NCBI RefSeq assembly: GCF_900104025.1
Contig: NZ_FNIQ01000002.1
Coordinates: 620,001 to 684,000, forward strand
DNA from: Geodermatophilus sp. DSM 45219
GTDB lineage: Bacteria; Actinomycetota; Actinomycetes; Mycobacteriales; Geodermatophilaceae
Length of the DNA stretch: 64,000 nucleotides
Direction of reading: 5' to 3'
This document shows, piece by piece, positions 50,398 to 58,736 of the stretch. Each line of letters opens with the position of its first letter. Within the stretch, counting starts at the first letter, position 1. Both the position numbers and the translations under genes were made by a program. The notes under the pieces were generated by a model, which saw nothing but the letters and a program-made list of their open reading frames with translations, searched no databases and was not told where the DNA came from.

Positions 50398-50584
50398 GGC
50401 AGCTGCGCTACCCCGCCGCCCGGGCGGGCATGCGGCGGGCCGGCGCCGCGTCCGCGAGCCGGGTCACGCATGGGGCGGGGTCCGACGGGTAGGGCGAGAT
50501 CACGACGCCGGTCGACCGACCGGTCCCCGTCCACGGACGGACGCGCGTGCGCACGGCGGGCGCACGCAGAACGGAGGCAACCCG

Positions 50585-51109
50585 ATGACCGAGCCGGACC
50601 GCGGAGCGACCCACTCCGCCCTCAACGACGCCGAGTTCCCCGACGACGAGCGCGGCCTCACCGGCACGCGGGACGACGTCCGCGGCGACACCGGGGCCAC
50701 CGGGCCCGAGGGCCAGACCGCGAGGGACGTCTTCCCCGAGGACGGCGGCGTCCCGGACGTCTCCCAGGACGACTTCCCGACCATGCAGCGGTCGGAGGAC
50801 CCGCAGTTCGCCCCGGAGCCGGGCGACCGGGAGAGCCACCGGACCGCCGGCTTCGGCACGACCGCGTTCGAGCAGTCCGAGGGCCAGTCGCTCTCCGGGC
50901 GGCTGGAGCAGGAGATCGCCGACGACGTCCCGGACGTGCGCCCCGCCGAGGACCCGGACCGGGGCATCGGGCAGCTCGAGCAGGACTACGACACCACCCC
51001 GGACACCGACTCCGGCACCAACCGCACCGCCGACGACGTCGAGGCCAGCCGCGACCCGGTGGTCGGCGGCGAGGGCCCCGAGGAGACCGCCGTCCACCTG
51101 GTGGACTGA
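50585..51109 (+). CDS. DUF5709-like acidic protein
   Basis: A 174-residue, strongly acidic, Asp/Glu/Pro/Thr-rich protein beginning MTEPDRGATHSALNDAEFPD. It has few hydrophobic residues and is probably disordered, apart from LSGRLEQEIADDVPDVRP and GTTAFEQSEGQSL. I recognise this as a small actinobacterial family of unknown function, sometimes near stress genes. GGAGGCAACCCG precedes the ATG. Confidence 0.65.
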   Translation: MTEPDRGATHSALNDAEFPDDERGLTGTRDDVRGDTGATGPEGQTARDVFPEDGGVPDVSQDDFPTMQRSEDPQFAPEPGDRESHRTAGFGTTAFEQSEGQSLSGRLEQEIADDVPDVRPAEDPDRGIGQLEQDYDTTPDTDSGTNRTADDVEASRDPVVGGEGPEETAVHLVD

Positions 51110-51488
51110 GCCGCGGGCTCCGTCGGCCCACCGGCCGACACCGCGGCCAGGAGCCGTCCCGGCCCCCGCCGAGCACGCCCCGACGCCCCGTCCCTGTACC
51201 GACTCCACCCGGCGACGAGCTGCCCCTTCCGGGGGAACGCGCTGCTCACGGCGGTGCGAGGGGTCACCGGATCGGGGCGGTCCGCGGCGTGGGTTGGCGA
51301 GTTCCAGATCGGATGTCTACGTTGTTGTTGCGGTTGAGCAGGCAGCCGCGGCCGCGCCGGTCGACCACCGGTTCGGACACGTTCGACGACGTGCGTGTCC
51401 GGGGGCCACGACATCCGGGGGGCCGCTCAGCGGTAGATTGTCCGGGCGGTCGTGCCGCCGGGTACGGCCGTTGAGAGGAGCTCAGCCC
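51110..51488. other. Intergenic region before the STAS gene
   Basis: A 379-base stretch without a supportable gene. It holds a less GC-rich segment around 51295-51345 (GGATGTCTACGTTGTTGTTG) that may be a promoter, and GGGTAC at 51460-51465 that could be a sigF-type -10, although no matching GTTT box lies at the right distance. Confidence 0.4.
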
Positions 51489-51887
51489 GTGACCACATCC
51501 GACCTGCCCGCCGAGGGGCAGCCCGACGTGTCGACAGAGGGCACGGAGGCACCCTTCGACGACGTGATCACGCTCTCGACCTCCACCGGTGAGGACGGCG
51601 TGGTCACGGTGACGGTCGTCGGCGAAGTGGACACGTTCACCGCCCCGGTGCTCCGGTCGTCCCTCGACACCCAGCTCGAGCAGCAGCCCAAGGGCCTGGT
51701 CATCGACCTGTCCGGCGTCCAGTTCCTGGGTTCGGCCGGTCTGGCCGTCCTCGTGGAGACGCAGAAGTCGGCCCGCTCCCGCGACGTCGACCTCCGCCTG
51801 GTGGCCACCACCCGCGCGGTGACCCGCCCGCTCGAGGTGACCGGCCTGATCGACCTGTTCACCATCGTCGACGGCAGCGCCCGCTGA
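51489..51887 (+). CDS. STAS-domain anti-anti-sigma factor (RsbV type)
   Basis: A 132-residue protein with a 28-residue polar start and one STAS domain (VTVTVVGEVDTFTAPVLRSS, LVIDLSGVQFLGSAGLAVLV). The Ser in FLGSAGL sits where RsbV/SpoIIAA proteins are phosphorylated; the usual Asp before it is Gly. It should bind an RsbW-type kinase and so free a sigma factor, with the RsbW/SigF pair at 55152 as the obvious partner. GAGGAG is nine bases before the GTG. Confidence 0.88.
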   Translation: MTTSDLPAEGQPDVSTEGTEAPFDDVITLSTSTGEDGVVTVTVVGEVDTFTAPVLRSSLDTQLEQQPKGLVIDLSGVQFLGSAGLAVLVETQKSARSRDVDLRLVATTRAVTRPLEVTGLIDLFTIVDGSAR

Positions 51888-51888
51888 C

Positions 51889-51944
51889 GAAGGACCCCCT
51901 GCCCCCCACCGCTCGCTAGCTCGCGGCGGGCCCTGCAGGGGGCC
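51889..51944 (+). repeat. Dispersed intergenic repeat, copy E
   Basis: It reads GAAGGACCCCCTGCCCCC, GCTAGCTCGCGGCGGG, CCCTGCAGGGGGCC and begins two bases after the STAS stop, in the same direction. CCCCCTGC and GCAGGGGG pair. A second hairpin follows at once. Confidence 0.7.
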
Positions 51945-51948
51945 ACGA

Positions 51949-51986
51949 ACGACGAGAGGCCCCGCTCCGGCGGGGCCTCTCGTCGT
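51949..51986. terminator. Bidirectional hairpin, 17-bp perfect stem
   Basis: ACGACGAGAGGCCCCGC pairs exactly with GCGGGGCCTCTCGTCGT around TCCG. It lies between the STAS gene (plus) and the topoisomerase gene (minus); its last base is the first base of the topoisomerase stop codon. Confidence 0.92.
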
Positions 51987-53005
51987 CATGCGCTCAGCAG
52001 TTGGCACACCGCCTGCTCCAGCGCCCGCTGCGCCGACCGGTCGTCGGGCGCCGACGCCGCCTCCTGCAGGGCGTGCTGCACCGTCTCGCCGTTCTCGTAC
52101 CGGTCGACCACCCGCGGGTCGACGTAACTGGCCTTGCACACCGCGGGGGTGTTGCCCAGCGTCTCCGACACCCGCTCGTAGGCCTGCTTGAGCACCCGCT
52201 TGCGGGCGGTCTTCGTGGCCGGCGCCGGCGTCTCGGCCAGGGTCGCGGCCATCAGCACGGTGGCGTTCCAGGTGCGGAAGTCCTTCGCGGTGATCTCCGC
52301 GTCGCTGATCTCCTTGAGGTAGGCGTTGACCTCGGCGCTGGTGACGTCGTGCCAGGTCCGCTCCCCGCCGGCCGGGTCCTCCACCCAGTAGCCCAGCAGC
52401 TCCTCGCTGCCGTCGGGTCGCTTGAGCAGCTCGCGGACCACGTCGGCGGTCGGCTTGTCGGTCAGCTCCAGCTCCCGGTCGATGCCGCCCTTCGCGGTGT
52501 AGGAGAAGAACACCTGCTCTCCGCGCACCCGCACGTGCTCCTTGCGCAGCGTCGCCAGGCCGTAGGTGCCGTTGTCCTCGGCGTACTGCTCGCTGCCGAC
52601 GCGGAAGGCGCCGAGGTCCAGCAGCCGGACGGCGGCGGCGAGCACCCGCTCCCGGGTCAGCCCCGTGCCGTGGATGGCCTCGACGACGGCGTCGCGCACG
52701 TCGGGCAGCTGGTGGGCGATCTCCAGCACCCGCTCGTGCTTCTCGGCGTCCCGGCGGGCCCGCCACTGGTCGTGGTAGCGGTACTGCCGGCGTCCCGCGG
52801 CGTCCACTCCGGTGGCCTGGATGTGCCCGTTGGGCCACGGGCAGATCCACACGTCCTGCCAGGCGGGCGGGATCGCCAGGGAACGCAGCCGGTCGAGCCG
52901 CTCGTCCTTGATCAGGGTGCCGTCGGTGTCGTAGTAGGCGAAGCCGCGGCCGGCCCGCTTGCGACGCCATCCGGGACCGTGCACGTCGCTGCGGCGGAGT
53001 CTCAC
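51986..53005 (-). CDS. DNA topoisomerase IB
   Basis: A 339-residue poxvirus-type topoisomerase. The N-terminal part has YYDTDGTLIKDERLDRLRSL and IQATGVDAAGRRQYRYHDQW; the catalytic part has FRVGSEQYAEDNGTYGLATL, FSYTAKGGIDREL, TAKDFRTWNATVLMAATLAE and the active-site Tyr in VCKASYVDPRVVDRYENGET. It relaxes supercoils by cutting one strand through a 3'-phosphotyrosine. The GTG at 53005 is used; a TTG at 53038 could add 11 residues. It lies 58 bases downstream of the RsbU-type gene. Confidence 0.9.
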   Translation of the reverse strand: MRLRRSDVHGPGWRRKRAGRGFAYYDTDGTLIKDERLDRLRSLAIPPAWQDVWICPWPNGHIQATGVDAAGRRQYRYHDQWRARRDAEKHERVLEIAHQLPDVRDAVVEAIHGTGLTRERVLAAAVRLLDLGAFRVGSEQYAEDNGTYGLATLRKEHVRVRGEQVFFSYTAKGGIDRELELTDKPTADVVRELLKRPDGSEELLGYWVEDPAGGERTWHDVTSAEVNAYLKEISDAEITAKDFRTWNATVLMAATLAETPAPATKTARKRVLKQAYERVSETLGNTPAVCKASYVDPRVVDRYENGETVQHALQEAASAPDDRSAQRALEQAVCQLLSA

Positions 53006-53063
53006 GGCAGGTGGATGCGCACCGCCGGCGTTCCGCAAACGCGGGGGGACGGCGGTTCGCCCC

Positions 53064-54917
53064 TCAGCGCAGCTCGACCAGCCCGCCGAGCCCGCTGATC
53101 TCCAGGATGTGCCGGGTCACCCCGCCCTCCGGGGCGTGCACCACCAGCCGCCAGCCCTCCTCGCCGGCGATCCGCGCCATCGCGAGGACGACGCGCACCG
53201 CGGCGCTGCTGAACAGGGTGACCGCGGTGAGGTCCAGCTCGACCCGGCCGGTGCCGCCGTGGCTGGCCTCCAGCAGCCGGATGCGCATCTGCTCCGCGCC
53301 GACCATGTCCACCGCGCCGGCCGCCCGCACCACCGGGCGCTCGGCGCTGCGGTCGACGACGACCTCCGCCGCGCTGGTGCCGCCGGGACGCACCTGGTCC
53401 TCCTCGGGGGTGCGGCGCAGCCGCAGGCTGAGCGTCACCGTCGTGCCGTGCTCGCCCTGCAGCACCACGCCGTCGACCAGCTGGCGCATGATCAGCAGCC
53501 CCCGGCCGCGGTCGCCGGGGTCGCGGTCGGGCGGCCGCCACCGGCCCTGGTCGCGCACGGTGACGGTCAGCTGCCCGTCGACGTCGACCGCCGCGGTCAC
53601 CTGCATCCGGCCCGGCTCGACCCCGCGGTAGGCGTGCTCGGCGGCGTTCGCGGCCGCCTCCCCCACCGCGACCATGACGCCGACCCGGTCCTGCTCGCCC
53701 ATGCCCAGCCCGGACAGCCACGCGCCCAGGTGGCGGCGGACCGCCGGCAGTGCAGCCGGCACGGCCGGCAGGTCGAGCTCGAGCGGGTCGGTCGCCTCCG
53801 CGCGGCGGTGCGCGACCAGGACGGCGATGTCGTCGGGCCGCTCCTGGGAGTCCATCAGCCCCTCGACGATGGCCGCGGCCAGCTCACCGGGTGCGTCGTC
53901 GGCGAGGGCACCGGGGGCGGTGAGCGCGGCGCGGGACACCTCGGCCAGCCGGTCGAGCCCCATCGCCGACAGCGATCCGGAGGTGGCGACCGCGCCGTCG
54001 GAGAACAGCACGAGGGTGGCTCCCTGGGGCAGCTGAGCGGTCGCCACGACGGTCGGCGCGCCGGGCAGGCTGCCCAGCGGCGGGCGCGGCTCCAGCGGCA
54101 GGAACTCCGCGCTGCCGTCGGCCTGCACGACCAGCGGGGCCGGGTGCCCGGCCGCGGCGTAGCTCAGCCGGCCGGTCGCCGCCTCGAGCACCCCGTAGAA
54201 CACCGAGGCACCCTCGACGTCGTCCATCTGCCCGGCGAAGGCGTCGAGCGCGGCGACCACCGCGGCCGGCGACGGGTCGCGCAGCGCGAGGGAGCGCATG
54301 GCCCCGCGCAGCCGGCTCATCGCCCCGGCGGCCAGCACCCCGTGGCCGACGGCGTCGCCGACGACGAGTGCGAGCCGGCCGCGGCCCAGTGGGACCGCGT
54401 CGTACCAGTCGCCGCCGGCGGCGTGCGGGGAGCTGGCGCGGTGGTAGCTGCCGGACAGCCGGACGTCGGGCAGCAGCGGCAGGGCCGGGGGCAGCAGCGC
54501 GAGCTGCACCTGGTCGACGAGGTCGCCCTCCGCGACGGCGACCGGGGGCCCGGGCTCGACGGGGTCGGTCTCGACGATCAGCAGGACACCGGGCCGGCCT
54601 CCCACGTGCAGCGGCTGCAGCACGACGGTCGCGGCCCGCCCGTCCGCGTCGAGGTCGCCGTGCACCGTCGCCGACCGGCCGCTGCGGGCCACCTCGCCGG
54701 CGAGTTCTGCCACCCGGGGCCCGGGCACCGCGGTCAGGTCGCCGGGTGCCGTGCCGAGGGCGCGTGCCCGCGCGTTGGCCCACACCGGCTCCAGGGCGGG
54801 TCCGGCCAGGCACCAGATGGCGGCGGCGGCGTCCTCCAGCGCGGCCACGAGCGCCGCACCGCCGACGTCGTCCATCGGTGCGTGCCCGGACGGCGGGCTC
54901 TGCTGGCTGGTGTTCAT
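53064..54917 (-). CDS. RsbU-type PP2C phosphatase with PAS-like, ATPase and STAS domains
   Basis: A 617-residue regulator. Residues about 20-125 are a PAS-like sensor; 130-365 a SpoIIE/RsbU phosphatase (AAGGDWYDAVPLG, VVGDAVGHGVLAAGAMS, SYAAAGHPAPLVV, FSDGAVA, PDDIAVLVAHR). Residues about 375-505 are an RsbW-like ATPase (VAVGEAAANAAEHAYRG, then DRGRGLLIMRQLVDG), and the last 105 residues are a STAS domain (VVRAAGAVDMVGAEQMRIRL, LFSSAAVRVVLAMA). One chain thus holds all three partner-switch functions. It is divergent from rsbW-sigF, and its phosphatase probably acts on the STAS protein at 51489. Confidence 0.9.
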   Translation of the reverse strand: MNTSQQSPPSGHAPMDDVGGAALVAALEDAAAAIWCLAGPALEPVWANARARALGTAPGDLTAVPGPRVAELAGEVARSGRSATVHGDLDADGRAATVVLQPLHVGGRPGVLLIVETDPVEPGPPVAVAEGDLVDQVQLALLPPALPLLPDVRLSGSYHRASSPHAAGGDWYDAVPLGRGRLALVVGDAVGHGVLAAGAMSRLRGAMRSLALRDPSPAAVVAALDAFAGQMDDVEGASVFYGVLEAATGRLSYAAAGHPAPLVVQADGSAEFLPLEPRPPLGSLPGAPTVVATAQLPQGATLVLFSDGAVATSGSLSAMGLDRLAEVSRAALTAPGALADDAPGELAAAIVEGLMDSQERPDDIAVLVAHRRAEATDPLELDLPAVPAALPAVRRHLGAWLSGLGMGEQDRVGVMVAVGEAAANAAEHAYRGVEPGRMQVTAAVDVDGQLTVTVRDQGRWRPPDRDPGDRGRGLLIMRQLVDGVVLQGEHGTTVTLSLRLRRTPEEDQVRPGGTSAAEVVVDRSAERPVVRAAGAVDMVGAEQMRIRLLEASHGGTGRVELDLTAVTLFSSAAVRVVLAMARIAGEEGWRLVVHAPEGGVTRHILEISGLGGLVELR

Positions 54918-54980
54918 CCCTGGCCAGCGAACCGCAGGCCCCAGACCCCTGCAACCGCGCCGACCGGCCGTGTGACCTGG

Positions 54981-55008
54981 GGTTTGGCACATGCGGCGAC
55001 CGGGGTAC
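54981..55008 (+). promoter_or_regulatory. SigF/SigB-type promoter before rsbW-sigF
   Basis: GGTTTG (54981-54986) and GGGTAC (55003-55008) are 16 bases apart, matching the GTTT-N14-16-GGGTA pattern of SigB/SigF promoters. It lies about 145 bases before the rsbW start, so sigF probably activates its own operon. Confidence 0.65.
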
Positions 55009-55151
55009 CCGGTTTCTTCGGGCGTACCGCCCCCACCGTGCCGGCCGGGACGTTGCGGGCGGTCGGGCAGGATGGACGCGAACCGCACGGACCGGGGTCT
55101 CCAGGGCCACCGGCGCGCGGTGGCCACGCGAGGACGAGGAGCGGACGACGG

Positions 55152-55649
55152 ATGGTGGACTCGAGGGGTGCCCTCGCGCAGGACGGGCGGCGCGCCGAGC
55201 GACTGGAACTGCGGGTGCCCACCACCCCCACCCAGCTGCCCGCTGTGCGGGCCATGGCCGGTGACCTGGCGATGCGGATGGACTACGACCTGGACGCGGT
55301 CGAGGACCTCCGGCTGGCCGTCGACGAGGCCTGCGCCACGCTGTCGGCGATCGTCTCCGACGACCGCCGGCTGACCGTGGTCTTCGAGACCACCCGCCAG
55401 GGGCTGCACATCGACGCCTGGGTGCCGACCGTCGACGGCACCGACGTGCCCCGCGACGGCTTCGGCTGGGCGGTGCTGCACACGCTGGTGGACAAGGTCG
55501 AGGCGGGCCCCGCCACCCAGGCCACCGTGCCGGCCGGGGACGGCGGCGACTCGCCGGTCGCCGTCATCTCCATGGACAAGTACCTGCCGGGACACCACCC
55601 GGACCAGCTGCTCGGGGACACGGGCCAGAACGTCTCGGTCACGCGGTGA
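55152..55649 (+). CDS. rsbW: RsbW-type anti-sigma factor
   Basis: A 165-residue GHKL ATPase-like protein: LELRVPTTPTQLPAVRAMAG, LDAVEDLRLAVDEACATLSA, VFETTRQGLHIDAWVPTV, FGWAVLHTLVDKVEAG. In most RsbW kinases an Asn follows the Glu of the first box; here the box reads DEACATL and has none, as in several actinobacterial relatives. It should hold SigF inactive until a STAS partner removes it. The stop overlaps the sigF start (GTGA). Confidence 0.88.
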   Translation: MVDSRGALAQDGRRAERLELRVPTTPTQLPAVRAMAGDLAMRMDYDLDAVEDLRLAVDEACATLSAIVSDDRRLTVVFETTRQGLHIDAWVPTVDGTDVPRDGFGWAVLHTLVDKVEAGPATQATVPAGDGGDSPVAVISMDKYLPGHHPDQLLGDTGQNVSVTR

Positions 55650-56734
55650 CCGGGGCGGCAGCCCCGGAGCCCCAGACCGTCGAGGAGGACACCCTGCGCG
55701 ACGACGAGTCCCCGACCGGCCGCCGTGGCCCCGAGGGAGAGGTCGCGTCCGAGGACAAGCCGGTCGTGGTACCCGACCCGCGCACCGAGCTCGTGCCCGG
55801 CCCCGACGTCCCGGCTCCGGCCGGGGACGACGTGGCCGGGGACGACGTGGCCGACGACGCCGCGGAGACCGAGGACGACGCCGAGTCCGCTGCCGACGAC
55901 GAGACCGCTGCCGACGACGAGGACGAGGCCGCCTCGACCGACGCCGCGTCGCCGAGCGCCCCGCCGATGTCGGAGAACCGGAAGCGGGCCGAGCGCACCG
56001 CCCCGCTGTTCGCCGAGCTGGCCACCCTCGACAAGGACGACCCGCGCCGCGAGCGGCTGCGCGAGGTCCTCGTCGAGGAGCACCTGCCGCTCGTCCGGCA
56101 CTTCGCCCGGCGGTTCAGCAACCGCGGCGAGCCGTTCGACGACCTGCTGCAGGTCGGCACCCTCGGCCTGATCGCGGCGATCGACCGGTTCGACCCGAGC
56201 CGCGGCGTGGAGTTCCTCTCCTTCGCCGTCCCGACGATCACCGGCGAGATCAAGCGGCACTTCCGCGACCAGGGCTGGTCGGTCCGCGTGCCGCGGCGGC
56301 TGCAGGAGCTGCACCTGTCGCTCAACGCGGCGGTCGGCGAGCTGGCGCAGAAGAACGGCCGGGCGCCCACGCCGTCGGAGCTGGCCGAGCACCTGGGCAT
56401 CCCGCGCGCCGAGGTGCTCGAGGGCCTGGCCGTCGCCAACGCCTACCGCAGCAGCTCGCTCGACGAGCGGCTGTCGGGCGAGGACGACTCCCCCACCCTC
56501 GCCGCCACGCTCGGCGAGGAGGACGCCGCACTGGAGGGCGTGGAGTACCGGGAGTCGCTGCAGCCGCTGCTGGCCACCATCCCCGCCCGCGAGCGGCGGA
56601 TCCTCATCCTCCGGTTCTTCGGCAACATGACCCAGTCGCAGATCGCCGCCGACATCGGCATCTCGCAGATGCACGTGTCCCGGCTGCTCAGCCAGACCCT
56701 GGCCAAGCTCCGCGAGGGCCTGCTCAAGGACTGA
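55646..56734 (+). CDS. sigF: SigB/SigF/SigG-type RNA polymerase sigma factor
   Basis: A 362-residue sigma factor. Residues 1-107 are a very acidic, Asp/Glu/Ala-rich extension. The conserved part begins near MSENRKRAERTAPLFAELAT: region 2 LVRHFARRFSNRGEPFDDLL, QVGTLGLIAAIDRFDPSRGV, FLSFAVPTITGEIKRHFRDQ; region 3 AEHLGIPRAEVLEGLAVANA; region 4 ERRILILRFFGNMTQSQIAA then DIGISQMHVSRLLSQTLAKL. It drives a general stress regulon. The GTG overlaps rsbW. An internal ATG at 55967 would give a standard 255-residue protein, but it has no clear ribosome site. Confidence 0.92.
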   Translation: MTGAAAPEPQTVEEDTLRDDESPTGRRGPEGEVASEDKPVVVPDPRTELVPGPDVPAPAGDDVAGDDVADDAAETEDDAESAADDETAADDEDEAASTDAASPSAPPMSENRKRAERTAPLFAELATLDKDDPRRERLREVLVEEHLPLVRHFARRFSNRGEPFDDLLQVGTLGLIAAIDRFDPSRGVEFLSFAVPTITGEIKRHFRDQGWSVRVPRRLQELHLSLNAAVGELAQKNGRAPTPSELAEHLGIPRAEVLEGLAVANAYRSSSLDERLSGEDDSPTLAATLGEEDAALEGVEYRESLQPLLATIPARERRILILRFFGNMTQSQIAADIGISQMHVSRLLSQTLAKLREGLLKD

Positions 56735-56735
56735 C

Positions 56736-56780
56736 GGAGAGCCCCGTCCTCCCCACGCTCCGATAGCTCAGGGGGGCGTC
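56736..56780 (+). repeat. Dispersed intergenic repeat, partial copy G
   Basis: GAGAGCCCCGTCCTCCCCACGCTC then GATAGCTC follows the sigF stop directly. It matches the head and start of the family core only. Confidence 0.35.
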
Positions 56781-56797
56781 AGCGGCTGTCCGCGGCA

Positions 56798-56869
56798 GTT
56801 GATCATGGGGTTGTCGCACGGACGGACGGCGGGTCCGCGCGCGTCCCCTGCAACAACCCCGTGATCAAC
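56798..56869. terminator. Long inverted repeat between sigF and SPFH genes
   Basis: GTTGATCATGGGGTTGT (56798-56814) and ACAACCCCGTGATCAAC (56853-56869) pair over 17 bases with a single wobble. The 38-base loop is GC-rich and can itself fold. It separates convergent genes. Confidence 0.7.
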
Positions 56870-56870
56870 C

Positions 56871-56912
56871 CGCGGTGACGGTCCCGCGGTGACGGTCCCG
56901 CGGTGGCGATCC
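56871..56912. repeat. Tandem repeat, three 14-base units
   Basis: CGCGGTGACGGTCC occurs twice in a row, then CGCGGTGGCGATCC with two changes. The array sits between the inverted repeat and the SPFH stop codon. Confidence 0.8.
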
Positions 56913-56924
56913 CGGGGGGACCGG

Positions 56925-58112
56925 TCAGGGGCGGGGCTGGACCTCCCCGCCTGTGGTCTCCTCTTCGGCGGCGCGGGCCAGGGCCGTCGTGTCCGGGATC
57001 CCCGGTGCGGGGACGGCGGGCGTGGTGTCGGTGATGCTCGACAACTCGATCCTCGCCTCCGGCTGGTCGGCGGCCCGCGGCAGCGCGGACTCGAACCAGC
57101 CCGAGGTGTCCAGCTCCGCCGTCGGCCGGCTCGCGCCGTCCCGGGACGGCTCGACGTCCATCCAGGACCGGCCGTCGCCCTCGGCACCGCCCAGCTTGGC
57201 CAGGCCGTCCAGGGCCTTGCTGAACTCGCTGGGGACGATCCACATCTTGTTCGCGTCGCCCTGCGCGATCTGCGGCAGCGTCTGCAGGTACTGGTAGGCC
57301 AGCAGCCCCTGGTCGGGCTTGCCGTCGTGGATGGCCTGGAAGACCGTCTCGATCGACTTGGCCTGGCCCTGCGCCTGCAGGTACAGCGCCGCCCGCTCGC
57401 CCTCGGCGCGCAGGATGCGGCTCTGCCGCTCGGCCTCCGCCTCGAGGATCGCCGCCTGCTTCTTGCCCTCCGCCGACAGGATCGCCGAGGCCTTCTGCCC
57501 CTCGGCGGTGGTGATCGCCGACTGCCGGGCGCCCTCGGCCGTCAGGATGATCGCCCGCTTGTCGCGGTCGGCGCGCATCTGCTTCTCCATGGAGTCGCGG
57601 ATGGACGGCGGCGGGTCGATCGCCTTGATCTCGACGCGGGCGACCCGCAGACCCCAGGGCCCGGTGGTGCCGTCCAGCACCTCGCGCAGCTGGCTGTTGA
57701 TGCCGTCACGGCCGGTCAGCGCGCCCTCCAGGTTGAGCCCGCCGACCACGTTGCGCAGCGTCGTGGTGGTCAGCTGCTCCATGCCGGTGATGTAGTTCGC
57801 GATCCCGTACACGGCCAGCCGCGGGTCGGTGACCTGGAAGTAGACGACGGTGTCGATGCCCACCTGCAGGTTGTCCGAGGTGATCACCGGCTGCGGCGGG
57901 AAGGAGATGACCTGCTCGCGGAGGTCGATCGTCGCGCGCACGCGGTCGACGAAGGGCACCAGCAGCGAGAGGCCGGGCGAGAGCGTGCGGCTGTAGCGGC
58001 CGAGCCGCTCGACGACCTTGGCCTGCGCCTGCGGCACGATCGTCACGCTCTTGGCGACGACGACGATCACCAGCAGGGCGACGACGATGAGGGCGATCAG
58101 TGCGGGGGTCAC
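56925..58112 (-). CDS. SPFH/band-7 (stomatin-like) membrane protein
   Basis: A 395-residue protein. One N-terminal membrane helix (ALIALIVVALLVIVVVA), then the SPFH domain (VVERLGRYSRTLSPGLSLLV, VRATIDLREQVISFPPQPVI, VYFQVTDPRLAVYGIANYI, RNVVGGLNLEGALTGRD). A coiled coil rich in AEGARQSAITTAEGQKA-like repeats follows, and a hydrophilic tail of about 100 residues. Such proteins form large membrane rings and protect membrane quality. The NfeD gene is 94 bases upstream, the usual pairing. Confidence 0.92.
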   Translation of the reverse strand: MTPALIALIVVALLVIVVVAKSVTIVPQAQAKVVERLGRYSRTLSPGLSLLVPFVDRVRATIDLREQVISFPPQPVITSDNLQVGIDTVVYFQVTDPRLAVYGIANYITGMEQLTTTTLRNVVGGLNLEGALTGRDGINSQLREVLDGTTGPWGLRVARVEIKAIDPPPSIRDSMEKQMRADRDKRAIILTAEGARQSAITTAEGQKASAILSAEGKKQAAILEAEAERQSRILRAEGERAALYLQAQGQAKSIETVFQAIHDGKPDQGLLAYQYLQTLPQIAQGDANKMWIVPSEFSKALDGLAKLGGAEGDGRSWMDVEPSRDGASRPTAELDTSGWFESALPRAADQPEARIELSSITDTTPAVPAPGIPDTTALARAAEEETTGGEVQPRP

Positions 58113-58206
58113 GGGAGCACTCCTTGTTCGGCGGTCCGCCGCCGATCCTGCCCTGGTCCGATCACGTTCTGGGCACGACGCTGCACGGCATCACCCGCCG
58201 GGAGGG

Positions 58207-58650
58207 TCACTCCAGCTCGAGGGCGTCCCCGACGACGGCGGTGGCGCCGTCCACCTGCAGGATCCGCACCGTCGCGCCGACCGGGAACCGCTCGGCGCCG
58301 TACTGGCTGCGGGCGGTCCACTCGTCGGCGCCCAGCCGGATGCGCCCGCCGCGGCCGTCGACCGCCTGGGTGACCTGCGCGGTGCGGCCGATCACCGCGG
58401 CGACGCCGTCCGGCTGGTCCGGCGTCCCCTCGGTGAGGTGCCGCTTGGCCAGCGGGCGGACCAGCGCGAGCAGCAGCGCGGAGACGACGACGAACGCGAC
58501 CAGCTGCAGCACCACGGGGCCGCCGAGCAGCGCGACGGCGACGCCGCCGGCCGCACCGCCGGCCAGCATCAGCAGGAACAGGTCCCCGCTGGCCAGCTCG
58601 CCGGCGGCGAACAGGCCCGACGCGATCAGCCACAGCAGCCAGGGGTCCAC
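58207..58650 (-). CDS. NfeD-like membrane protein
   Basis: A 147-residue short NfeD: three or four helices (LLWLIASGLFAAGELASGDL, LLMLAGGAAGGVAVALLGG, VVLQLVAFVVVSALLLALVR), then an OB fold (IGRTAQVTQAVDGRGGRIRL, EWTARSQYGAERFPVGATVR). Short NfeD proteins work with SPFH partners in membranes; the downstream SPFH gene fits. The GTG at 58650 (VDPWLLW) is chosen because the first helix starts there. Confidence 0.9.
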   Translation of the reverse strand: MDPWLLWLIASGLFAAGELASGDLFLLMLAGGAAGGVAVALLGGPVVLQLVAFVVVSALLLALVRPLAKRHLTEGTPDQPDGVAAVIGRTAQVTQAVDGRGGRIRLGADEWTARSQYGAERFPVGATVRILQVDGATAVVGDALELE

Positions 58651-58736
58651 GGCGGAATCCTCGCAGACCGCGACCGGACCGGAGCGGACCTGGCCACCGG
58701 CGTCACCCGGGCCCGCGACCGGCATAACCTCGCCGG

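Noticed and set aside
51460..51465. A sigF promoter before the STAS gene
   Set aside because: GGGTAC is present, but no GTTT-like box lies 14-16 bases upstream.
52959..55649. A plus-strand frame of 896 codons
   Set aside because: Only the last 165 codons (RsbW) are real; the rest is antisense to the RsbU-type gene.
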